Source: Anas platyrhynchos (taxonomy: Eukaryota; Chordata; Aves; Anseriformes; Anatidae). From it: DNA of 64,000 nucleotides. Within the stretch, counting starts at the first letter, position 1. Each line of letters begins with the position of its first letter. Below, piece by piece: positions 31,151 to 40,898 of this stretch. The stretch lies in NCBI RefSeq assembly GCF_047663525.1, contig NC_092603.1, forward strand, positions 475,501 through 539,500, in the 5' to 3' direction. The position numbers and the translations under genes are program-made. The notes under the pieces are model-generated. The model had not been told where the DNA came from, made no database searches, and worked only from the letters and a program-made list of their open reading frames with translations.

Positions 31151-31312
31151 GCGCAGCAGGAGACGCAGCGGGCGGCGCTGCGCTACGAGCGGGCGGTGGG
31201 CACGCACGGGGCGGCGCGCGAGATGGTGCTGGTGGCCGAGCAGGGGCTGCTGGCAGCCAAAAACCGCCTCGACCCCACCTGGCAGGAGATGCTCAACCAC
31301 GCCACCCGAAAG
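31151..31312 (+). CDS. SH3BP5L: SH3BP5L, coding exon 4 (full copy)
   Basis: Acceptor GGTCCGGCAG, 162 bases, phase 0/0, donor AAAG|GTTTTG (weak beyond GT). It reads AQQETQRAALRYERAVGTHG, AAREMVLVAEQGLLAAKNRL, then DPTWQEMLNHATRK. It differs little from human: THGAAREMVLVAEQGLLA here, MHNAAREMVFVAEQGVMA there, then the invariant KNRLDPTWQEMLNHAT. This is the only copy that has both halves of the exon. Confidence 0.95.
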
Positions 31313-33880
31313 GTTTTGGGGTCGGGGGGGAGGATTTGGGGTCGGTTTTGGGGTCGGGGGGTTTTGGGGTGGAGATTTGGGGTGAGAAAGGTTTTGGGGT
31401 GGAGGTTGGTTTGGAGTGGAGGAGGTCTTGGGGTGGAGGTCTTGGAATGGAGGTCTTGGGGGTCTTGGGGTGGAGGTTTTGGGGTCGGGGCGGAGGTTTT
31501 GGGGTCAGGGGGGGAGGTTTTGGGGTCAGGGGGTTTTGGGGTGGAGGTTTTGGGGTTGGTGAGGTTTTGGGGTGGAGGTTTTGGGGTAGGAGGTTTGGGG
31601 TGTGTGGGGCTGCTGGCAGCCAAAAACCGCCTCGACCCCACCTGGCAGGAGATGCTCAACCACGCCACCCGAAAGGTTTTGGGGTCGGGGGGGAGCTTTT
31701 GGGGTTGGTTTTGGGGTCAGGGGGGTTTTGGGGTGGAGATTTGGGGTGAGAAAGGTTTTGGGGTGGAGGTTGGTTTGGAGTGGAGGAGGTCTTGGGGTGG
31801 AGGTCTTGGGGGTCTTGGGTTGGAGGTTTTGGGGTTGGGGGTGGGGGTTTTGGGGTCAGGGGGGGAGGTTTTGGGGTCGGGGGGTCTTGGGGTGGAGGTT
31901 TTGGGGTGGGAGGTTTGGGGTGTGTGGGGCTGTTGGCCGCCAAAAACCGCCTCGACCCCACCTGGCAGGAGATGCTCAACCACGCCACCCGAAAGGTTTT
32001 GGGGGCGGGGGGGAGGATTTGGGGTCGGTTTTGGGGTCGGGGGGGTTTTGGGGTGGAGATTTGGGGTGGAGGTTTTGGGGTGAGAAAGGTTTTGGGGTGG
32101 AGGTTGGATAGGGATGGAGGTCTTGGAATGGAGGTCATGGGGGTCTTGGGGTGGAGGTTTTGGGGTCAGGGGTGGAGGTTTTGGGGTCGGGGAGGTTCTG
32201 GGGTGGAGGTTTTGGGGTCGGGGAGGTTTTGGGGTGGAGGTTTTGGGGTAGGAGGTTTGGGGTGTGTGGGGCTGTTGGCCGCCAAAAACCGCCTCGACCC
32301 CACCTGGCAGGAGATGCTCAACCACGCCACCCGAAAGGTTTTGGGGGCGGGGGGGAGGATTTGGGGTCGGTTTTGGGGTCGGGGGGGTTTTGGGGTGGAG
32401 ATTTGGGGTGAGAAAGGTTTTGGGGTGGAGGTTGGTTTGGAGTGGAGGAGGTCTTGGGGTGGAGGTCTTGGGATGGAGGTCTTGGGGGTTTGGGGTGGAG
32501 GTTTTGGGGTCAGGGTGGAGGTTTTGGGGTTGGGGAGGTTTTGGGGTGGAGATTTGGGGTGGAGGTTTGGGGTCAGGGGGTTTTGGGGTGGAGGTTTGGG
32601 GGTGGGAGGTTTGGGGTGTGTGGGGCTGCTGGCAGCCAAAAACCGCCTCGACCCCACCTGGCAGGAGATGCTCAACCACGCCACCCGAAAGGTTTTGGGG
32701 TCGGGGGGGAGGATTTGGGGTCGGTTTTGGGGTCAGGGGGGTTTTGGGGTGGAGATTTGGGGTGAGAAAGGTTTTGGGGTGGAGGTTGGTTTGGAGTGGA
32801 GGAGGTCTTGGGGTGGAGGTCTTGGAATGGAGGTCATGGGGGTTTTGGGGTGGAGGTTTTGGGGTCAGGGTGGAGGTTTTGGGGTCAGGGGGGAGGTTTT
32901 GGGGTCGGGGGGGTTTTGGGGTCAGGGGTGGAGGTTTTGGGGTCGGGGGGTTTTGCGGTGGAGATTTGGGGTGGAGGTTGTGGGGTAGAGGTTGATTTGG
33001 GGTTGAGGAGGTCTTGGGATGGAGGTCTTGGGGGTCTTGGGTTGGAGGTTTTGGGGTTGGGGTGGAGGTTTTGGGGTCAGGGGTGGAGGTTTTGGGGTCA
33101 GGGGGTTTTGGGGTGGAGGTTTTGGGGTTGGTGAGGTTTTGGGGTGGAGGTTTTGGGGTAGGAGGTTTGGGGTGTGTGGGGCTGCTGGCAGCCAAAAACC
33201 GCCTCGACCCCACCTGGCAGGAGATGCTCAACCACGCCACCCGAAAGGTTTTGGGGTCGGGGGGGAGGATTTGGGGTCGGTTTTGGGGTCGGGGGGGTTT
33301 TGGGGTGGAGATTTGGGGTGAGAAAGGTTTTGGGGTGGAGGTTGGTTTGGAGTGGAGGAGGTCTTGGGGTGGAGGTCTTGGAATGGAGGTCATGGGGGTC
33401 TTGGGGTGGAGGTTTTGGGGTCAGGGGGGGAGGTTTTGGGGTCGGGGGGGTTTTGGGGTCAGGGGTGGAGGTTTTGGGGTCGGGGGGTTTTGCGGTGGAG
33501 ATTTGGGGTGGAGGTTGTGGGGTAGAGGTTGATTTGGGGTTGAGGAGGTCTTGGGATGGAGGTCTTGGGGGTCTTGGGGTGGAGGTTTTGGGGTTGGGGT
33601 GGAGGTTTTGGGGTCAGGGGGGGAGGTTTTGGGGTCGGGGAGGTTTTGGGGTTGGGGTTTGGGGTGGAGGTCTTGGAATGGGGTCTTGGGGTTGGGGATG
33701 TTTTGGGATGGAGGTCTTGGGGTGGAGGTCTTGGAATGGAGGTCATGGGGGTCTTGGGGTGGAGGTTTTGGGGTCGGGGAGGTTTTGGGGTGGAGGTTTT
33801 GGGGTTGGGGAGGTTTTGGGGTAGAGGTTGATTTGGGGTGGAGGTTGGATAGGGACGAAGGAGGTCTTGGGGTGGGGAAG
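31313..33880 (+). repeat. ggaggttttggggt array with five orphan 3' halves of SH3BP5L exon 4
   Basis: G-rich minisatellite organised in blocks of roughly 320-560 bases. Each block contains ctgctggcagccaaaaaccg through cacgccacccgaaag|gttttgg. The orphan exon ends fall at 31675, 31995, 32337, 32691 and 33247, and all encode GLLAAKNRLDPTWQEMLNHA-TRK intact. They lack the exon's acceptor and first half but keep the donor. Confidence 0.92.
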
Positions 33881-33889
33881 GTCTTGGGG

Positions 33890-35195
33890 CCATTTCGAGG
33901 CCGTTTTGGGGCCATTTCGAGGCCGTTTTGGGGCCATTTCGAGGCCGTTTTGGGGCCGTTTTTGAGGCCATTTCGAGGCCATTTTTGGTGCCATTTTGGG
34001 GCTGTTTCAAGGCCATTCTGCGGCCATTTTTGAGGCCATTTTGGGGCCGTTTTCGGGACCGTTTTTGAGGCCGTTTTTGAGGCCATTTCGGGGCCGTTTT
34101 CGAGACCATTTCGAGGCCATTTTGAGGCCGTTTTTGAGGCCGTTTCAGGGCCGTTTTCGAGGCCATTTTGAGGCCGTTTCGAGGCCATTTCATGGCCGTT
34201 TCGAGGCCATTTTGGGGCCGTTTCAAGGCTGTTTTCGGGGCTGTTTTGAGGCCATTTGGAGGCCGTTTCGGGGCCGTTTGGAGGTCGTTTTGGGGATGCA
34301 GTGGCCATTTCGAGGCCATTTTGGGGCCGTTTTCGAGGCTGTTTCGGGGCCATTTTCGAGGCCATTTCAGGGCCGTTTTTGAGTCTGTTTCGAGGCCATT
34401 TTGGGGCTGTTTCGAGGCCGTTTTCAAGGCCATTTCAGGGCCTTTTCAGGGCCATTTTCAAGGCTGTTTTGGGGCCATTTTCGAGGCCATTTTGAGGCCG
34501 TTTCAAGGCCATTTCGAGGCCGTTTTTGAGGCCGTTTTGAGGCCATTTTGGGGCTGTTTCAAGGCTGTTTTCGGGTCTTTTTTGTGGCCATTTGGAGGCT
34601 GTTTCGGGGCTGTCTCGAGGCCATTTCAAGTCCGTTTCGAGGCTGTTTTGGGGATGCAGTGGCCATTTTGAGGCCGTTTTTGAGGCCGTTTGAGGCCGTT
34701 TCAAGGCCTTTTGGAGGCCATTTTGGGGCCGTTTTCGAGGCTGTTTCAAGGCCGTTTCGGGGCCATTTCGGGGCCATTTTGAGGCCGTTTCGAGGCTGTT
34801 TTGTGGCCGTTTTGAGGCCGTTTTGGGGATGCAGTGGCCATTTTGAGGCTGTTTTTGAGGCCGTTTGAGGCTGTTTCAAGGCCTTTTGGAGGCCATTTCG
34901 AGGCCATTTTAGGGCTGTTTTCGAGGCCATTTTGAGGCCATTTTGGGGCCGTTTTCGAGGTCGTTTCGAGGCCATTTCAGGGCCATTTTTGGGGCCATTT
35001 TGGGGCCGTTTCGAGGCCGTTTTGCGGCCGTTTTGAGGCCGTTTTGGGGATGCAGTGGCCATTTTGAGGCCGTCTGAGGCCGTTTTCGAGGCCGTTTTCA
35101 AGGCCATTTCAGGGCCGTTTCAGGGCCATTTTGGAGCCATTTTCGGGGCCATTTCAGGGCTGTTTCGAGGCCATTTTGGGGCCGTTTTCGAGGCC
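33890..35195. repeat. ggccattttgaggccgtttc array
   Basis: Units of 17-21 bases (tttcgaggccattttgggg, gccgttttcgag). A 14-base spacer ggggatgcagtggc recurs near 34290, 34650, 34826 and 35046. Open in most frames (PKRPRNGLETA on -). Noncoding intron before exon 5. Confidence 0.9.
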
Positions 35196-35212
35196 GTTTC
35201 CCCCCCCCGCAG

Positions 35213-35386
35213 GTGAACGAGGCGGAGGAGGAGCGGCAGCGCAGCGAGCGGGAGCACCAGCGGGTGACGCGGCTGTGCCAGGAGGCCGAGGCGCGGGTGC
35301 AGGCGCTGCAGAAGGCCCTGCGCCGCGCCATCCTCAAGAGCAAGCCCTACTTCGAGCTCAAGGCCCACTTCAACCAGATCCTCGAG
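35213..35386 (+). CDS. SH3BP5L: SH3BP5L, coding exon 5
   Basis: Acceptor CCCCCCCCGCAG, donor GTCCGG from 35387, 174 bases, phase 0/0. It reads VNEAEEERQRSEREHQRVTR, LCQEAEARVQALQKALRRAI, LKSKPYFELKAHFNQILE. This is close to identical to human SH3BP5L (VNEAEEERLRGEREHQRVTR ... SRPYFELKAQFSQILE). It completes most of the antiparallel coiled-coil body. Confidence 0.95.
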
Positions 35387-35399
35387 GTCCGGGGGCCTC

Positions 35400-36620
35400 C
35401 GCGGGCCTTCCTCCCCCTCCTCTTCCTCCTCCATCCTCCTCCTCGTCCTCCTTGTCCTCCTCCTCCTCCTCCTCCTCCTTTCGGTGTCCTCCTCTTCCTC
35501 CCCTTGGTGGCCTCTTCCTCCCCTTGTTGGCCTCCTCCTCTCCTTGGTGGCCTCCATCTCCCCGTGGCCTCCTCCTCCTCCTCCTCCTCTCAGTGTCCTC
35601 CTCTTCCTTGTGGCCTCCTCCTCTCCTTGGTGGCCTTCATCTCCCTGTGGCCTCCTCCTCCTCCTTGTGGCCTCCTTCTTCTTCTCCACATGGCCTCCTC
35701 CTCCCCGTAGCCTCCTCTTCCTCCTCTCCATGGCCTCCTCCTCCATCTCCCCTCAGCCTCCTCCTCCTCCTCTCCTCCTCCTCCTCCTTCTCCCTGTGGC
35801 CTCCTCTTCCTCCCCATGGCCTCCACCATCTCCCTTCAGCCTCTTCCTCCTCCCTGTGGCCTCCTCCTCCTTATGGCCTCCTCTTCCTCCTCCTCCTCCC
35901 CGTGGCCTCCTCCATCTCCCCTCCTCCTCCTCCTCCTCCTCTCCTTGGCCTCCTTCTCCCTATGGCCTCTTCTTCCTCCCCATGGCCTCCTTCTTCATCT
36001 CCCTTCAGCCTCCTCCTCCCCTTGGCCTCCTCCTTCTCCCTTTAGCCTCCTCCTCCCTGTAGCCTCCACCATCTCCCCTCCTCCTTCTCCTCCTTGTGGC
36101 CTCCTCCTTCTCCCCATGGCCTCCTCCTCCTCTCCTCGGCCTTCTCTCCTCCTTCTCCTCCTCCTCTTCCTCCTCCTTCTCCCCATGGCCTCCTCCTCCG
36201 TCTCCCCTCACTGGCCTCCTTCTCCCTTTGGCCTCCTCCATCTCCTCTCCTCCTCCTCTCCTCCTCCTCCTCCTCCTCATGGCCTCCTCCATCTCCCCTC
36301 CTCCTCCTCCTCCTCCCAATGGCCTCCATCTCCCCTCGCTGGCCTCCTTCTCCCTTCAGCCTCCTCCTTCTCCCTTTGGCCTCCTCCATCTCCTCTCCTC
36401 CTCCTCTCCTCCTCCTCCTCCTCCTCATGGCCTCCTCCATCTCCCCTCCTCCTCCTCCTCCCAATGGCCTCCATCTCCCCTCGCTGGCCTCCTTCTCCCT
36501 TTGGCCTCCTCCTTCTCCCTTTGGCCTCCTCCATCTCCTCTCCTCCTCCTCTCCTCCTCCTCCTCTTCCTCATGGCCTCCTCCATCTCCCCCCATCCTCC
36601 TCCCCCTTCCCCAAACCCTC
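35400..36620. repeat. cctcctcctccatctcccc polypyrimidine array
   Basis: 1.2 kb of almost pure pyrimidine on + in imperfect units (tggcctcctcctccatctcc), ending just before the exon 6 acceptor. It could form H-DNA. Both-strand ORFs are repeat artefacts. Confidence 0.9.
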
Positions 36621-36688
36621 CGACAACCTCCCCCCGCGGTCCCCACCGCCCCGGCCTCCCTCTCCCTCCCTCTCCCTGTCCTCCCCAG

Positions 36689-37108
36689 GAGCACAAGGCG
36701 GCGGTGACGGCGCTGGAGGCCCGGGTGGCGCGGGCCAAGACCCGCTACGCCGTGGCCCTGCGCAACCTGGAGCAGATCAGCGAGCAGATCCACGCCCGCC
36801 GCCTCCAACGCCTCGGCCTCCGCCGGGCCTCCCCAGTCGGGGCGGAGGAGGAAGAAACTGGGGAGACTGGGGAGGCCGGGGAGGCCGCCGGGGGGTTGCT
36901 GGGGGCCGAAGGACCCCCGCCGGACGCCCTCTCGGTGCTCAGCCTCCAAACCATCGCCTCCGACCTGCAGAAATTCGACTCGGTGGAGCACCTCCTCGGC
37001 CTCTCCGACGCCGCCAGCCTCAACAGCGGGGAGGCCGGGGGGCAGGCGGGGGGAGGCCGCCGGGGGGGACGGGGCCTCTCCAGGCACCACCGCAGCGTCA
37101 GCCTCTAG
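36689..37108 (+). CDS. SH3BP5L: SH3BP5L, last coding exon
   Basis: Acceptor GTCCTCCCCAG; stop TAG at 37106-37108; 139 residues. It begins EHKAAVTALEARVARAKTRY and AVALRNLEQISEQIHARR, matching the end of the SH3BP5 coiled coil. A low-complexity Glu/Gly acidic segment follows, then DALSVLSLQTIASDLQKFDS, VEHLLGLSDAASLNSGE and the terminal RHHRSVSL. The human tail has TVASDLQKCDSVEHLRGLSD and ends RHQRSVSL. Exons 2-6 total 315 residues; with exon 1 the protein is close to the 393 of human SH3BP5L. SH3BP5 and SH3BP5L are RAB11 guanine-nucleotide exchange factors, so a role in recycling-endosome traffic is inferred. All exon phases are 0, so the reading frame is intact from exon 2 to the stop. Confidence 0.95.
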   Translation, partial: EHKAAVTALEARVARAKTRYAVALRNLEQISEQIHARRLQRLGLRRASPVGAEEEETGETGEAGEAAGGLLGAEGPPPDALSVLSLQTIASDLQKFDSVEHLLGLSDAASLNSGEAGGQAGGGRRGGRGLSRHHRSVSL

Positions 37109-37119
37109 GCCCCGCCGGA

Positions 37120-38240
37120 GGCCTCCTCTTCCTCCTCTTCCTCCTCCGGGTGGACACGCGAGGCTGTTGGGCTCGTAGGGTGGAGGCCGGAGCCTCCTCT
37201 TCCTCCTCCAGCCTCCTCTTCCTCCTCATCCTCATCCTCATGGACACAGGAGGCCATCGTGCCCAGGAGGTAGAGGCCGGAGCCTCCTCTTCCTCCTCTT
37301 CCTCCTCCAGATGGATCGAGGAGGCCGTCATGCTCACGGGGTAGAGGCCGGAGCCTCCTCTTCCTCCTCCTCCTCCCCATGGATTGAGGAGGCCGTCATG
37401 GTTGTGGGGTAGAGACCGGAGCCTCTTCTTCTTCCTCCAGCCTCCTCTTCCTCCTCTTCCTCCTCTTCCTCCTCCGGATGGACACAGGAGGCCATCGGGC
37501 TCATGGGGTGGAGGCCGGAGCCTCCTCTTCCTCCTCCAGCCTCCTCCTCCTCTTCCTCCTCCCCATGGATCGAGGAGGCCGTCGTGCTTGTGGGGTAGAG
37601 GCTGGAGCCTCTTCTTCCTCCTCCAGCCTCCTCTTCCTCCTCTTCCTCCTCCGGGTGGACACGCGAGGCTGTTGGGCTCGTGGGGTGGAGGCCGGAGCCT
37701 CCTCTTCCTCCTCCAGCCTCCTCCTCCTCTTCCTCCTCCCCATGGATCGAGGAGGCCGTCGTGCTTGTGGGGTAGAGGCTGGAGCCTCCTCTTCCTCCTC
37801 CAGCCTCCTCTTCCTCCTCTTCCTCATCCTCATGGACACAGGAGGCCGTCGTGCCCAGGAGGTGGAGGCCGGAGCCTCCTCTTCGTCCTCCTCCAGCCTC
37901 CTCTTCCTCCTCCCCATGGATAGAGGAGGCCGTCGTGCTTGTGGGGTAGAGGCTGGAGCCTCCTCTTCCTCCTTCTTCAGCCTCTTCTTGCCTCCTCTTC
38001 CTCCTCCGGATGGACACACGAGGCCGTCGTGCTCACGAAGTGGAGGCCGGAGCCTCCTCTTCCTCCTCCAGCCTCCTCTTCCTCCTCTTCCTCCTCTAGA
38101 TGGACACAGGAGGCCATTGTGCCCAGGAGGTAGAGGCCGGAGCCTCCTCTTCTTCCTCCTCCAGCCTCCTCCTCCTCTTCCTCCTCCCCATGGATCGAGG
38201 AGGCCATCGTGCTCGTGGGGTAGAGGCCGGAGCCTCCCCG
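37120..38240 (+). repeat. SH3BP5L 3'UTR minisatellite (gaggccggagcctcctcttc)
   Basis: Block units of roughly 60-120 bases: ggtggaggccggagcctcct, cctcctcttcctcctc, then atggacacaggaggccatcg or atggatcgaggaggccgtcg and gtgctcgtggggtagaggc. It lies after the stop and before the AATAAA. The - strand EEEEEEAGGGRGGSGL translation is not a gene. Confidence 0.88.
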
Positions 38241-38554
38241 GAAGCCAAAAATGGGGCAAAACCCCCCAAAAAATTAAGGAGGCAGCAGGCGGAGGCCCGA
38301 GCCTCCACCCCGCGGCGGCGATGAGAACCGCGCCGGTTCGAGCGGCCCCGGGGGCTCCCCAACCCCCCCCACCCCCAAAATTTTATTTTATTTTAATTTT
38401 TGGGGGGTCCCCAGGGGGGCTGCGACCCCCCCTCGGCACGAGGAGCCCCCCCCCGGGGTGGATTTTGGGGCGTTTTCTGGGGTTTTCGGCCGTGGAGGGA
38501 ATCGTTCCGCTCCAGAGTGAACGCCCCCCCCCTGGATCACAGGATGATAAATTA

Positions 38555-38560
38555 AATAAA
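38555..38560 (+). promoter_or_regulatory. SH3BP5L: polyadenylation signal AATAAA, probable SH3BP5L 3' end
   Basis: AATAAA in an AT-rich context (gataaattaaataaaaatta), 1.45 kb after the stop. It is the first canonical signal after the UTR minisatellite. Confidence 0.65.
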
Positions 38561-38599
38561 AATTAATATTAGTAATTAACGGATTTGTCCAAAATTTGC

Positions 38600-40020
38600 C
38601 TTTTCTTCCCAATTTCACCCTCCTGAATCCCTCTTTTTGCTTTCCCAAACCCATTTTTTCTTAAATCCTCGCTTTTTGCCCATTTTGTCCTTTTTTTTCT
38701 TAACAGGTGCTGCTTTCAGCAGCCTCTCGCCTCCCTGAGCAGCGTTTTGGGGTGAAATCAGGTGAATTCAGGCCATTTGGGGCTGGTTTGCAGCAAAACG
38801 GGAAAATGAAGCGAGGGCTCGCCCGTAAATTTTTACATTTAGTTAAAAATTAACAATCTGTGTTAATTTTTATAATTTTTATAATTTTGGCTGTTTCCGC
38901 ACTGGCTCGCCCACCCCCCAACTGATTTTTGGGTGAAAACGTGGGGATTTTCCCATTTACTAAAGCAGTGAGGCCCTGAACCCTTGGGACCATGAAAAAT
39001 AACAAAACAAAACAACAAAAAAACACACTAAAATGACCCAAATTACCTAACCCCCCTTAAAAACCCAAATGAGCACTTTTTGTCCCCAAATCCCCGTTTT
39101 TCTCCCCAAAATGAGGCAGGCAGCACTTAGCTAGGCTCTAGTTTATTTCTACTGACGGGAGGAGCGCAGTGACATGGACAAAAGCTTAAAATACCCAAAT
39201 TTCCCCCCAAAAAAGCAGTGGCCGCTGGGGACGGCGCCTGGCGGCTCTGATTTTGGGCTTTTTTCACCCAAAAAACGCCTTCTGTTTCCCATTTCTTTTT
39301 TGTCATCTTTCACTTTTTTTTTTTTTGCGTTATTCTCGGGTTTTCTGCTTTCCATTTTCCATCAACGGTCTCGAAACTTGCCTGATTCTGCTCGTTTTTG
39401 CCCCAAATTTGGGGAAATTCCCGCTTTCCGTTTCACCTTCTCCTCCTTTTTAGGGAAAAAAAAAACTTAAAGTTTTATTTTTATTCTTTTTTGATCCTTC
39501 AGCGCTCCAGCATCCTGCGCGCAATCCTTCCCGTTTCTTCTCGTTTATTCATTTTTAATTATTTTTTCTTTTTTTTCTTAATTTTTACCCTTCCCTGGGT
39601 TTGGGTCCAAGCGTTCGCAGCCCGGTGCCAGGTGGAATTGGGGGAAAAAACGGGGATTTCGGGCCGGCAAAAAAAAATCACCACCGCCGTTCCCCACCGG
39701 GCGCAGAGCGAAAGCGAACACAAAAAATTAGGGAAAAAGGAGAAAAATTCATTACCCACCCCCCCACACACTGCAAACACACATTTTTTTGTGAAGTCCA
39801 CGTGAAAAAAAGGCAAAAAAATAAAAAAAATGACGTCGCCGTTAAGTGACCTCACCAGGGTCTGCTGCGAGGATTTTTTTTCTTGCCAAAAAAGGGAAAA
39901 TTAAGGAAAAAAACCGGCCCCGGGGCCACCTCCATGCGTGGGAACAGCCCGAGTCCTGCTGGAAATGTGTCTTTTGGCTGTTTTTTACCCAAAAAATGGG
40001 CGGCGGGGCTGCGGGAGGGG
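38600..40020 (-). other. unique AT-richer DNA, probable 3'UTR/3' end of the - strand zinc-finger gene
   Basis: The longest nonrepetitive stretch of the window. On the - strand AATAAA occurs at 39147-39142 and 39479-39474, suitable as polyadenylation signals for the gene ending at 40899. T and A homopolymers are frequent. No coding exon or transposon signature was recognised. Confidence 0.45.
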
Positions 40021-40034
40021 AGCGGAGCCGGTGG

Positions 40035-40795
40035 GGATGGGGAGGGTGAGGATGGTGAGGGTGGGGATGGAGATGATGATGGTGATGAAGAGGATGGGGA
40101 TGAAGATGGTTGGGGCTGATTGTGATGAAGATGATGATGGTGAGGATGATGATGGGGATGGAGATGCTGATAATGAGGTGAGGAAGATGATGGTGAGGAT
40201 GATGAAGATGAGGATGGGAGTGTTGATAGCGATGGAGGTGAGGATGATGATGATGATGGTTGGGGCTGATTGTGATGAAGATGATGATGGTGAGGATGAT
40301 GATGAAGAGGATGGAGGCGCCAATAGTGATGATGGTGAGGATGATGAAGATGGCGATGGAGATGCTGATAATGGAGGTGACGATGATGATGGAGAGGATG
40401 AAGATGGGGATGGAGGGGATGATGATGATGGAGAGGATGATGATGAAGGGGATGAAGAAGCTGATATGGTGGTGAGGATGATGATGGTGATGATGGTTGG
40501 GGCTGACGATGATGAAGATGATGGTGAGGCTCATGGCGATGAGGATGAGGATGATGATGGTTGGGGCTGATGATGATGAAGATGATGGTGAGGTTCATGG
40601 TGATGAAGATGATGATGGAGAGGATGATGAAGATGATGACGGTGAGGCTCATGATGATGATGGTGAGGATGATGACGGTGAGGATGATGGTGATGATGAA
40701 GATGATGATGAAGAAGATGATGATGGCGAGGATGATGAAGATGATGACGGTGAGGTTCATGGTGATGAAGATGATGACGGTGAGGATGATGATGG
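40035..40795. repeat. gatgatgatggtgaggatga trinucleotide-based repeat
   Basis: (GAT/GAG/GGT)n array starting 104 bases downstream of the zinc-finger stop codon, so probably in its 3'UTR. A segment with tggttggggctgattgtgat recurs at 40108 and 40256. Asp/Glu/Met phantom ORFs appear on + and His/Ile on -. Confidence 0.88.
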
Positions 40796-40898
40796 GGCCG
40801 GAGGGGCCAATCCCAGACCCCCTTGTACCCGAGACCCCCCCGCACCCCCCGCTGGGCTCTCCTGAGGGGGGGTCCCGTGACCCCCACCCCCCCCCCAC

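Noticed and set aside
37098-38259. - strand Glu-rich ORFs (EEEEEEAGGGRGGSGL)
   Set aside because: Antisense of the cctcctcttcctcc array in the SH3BP5L 3'UTR.
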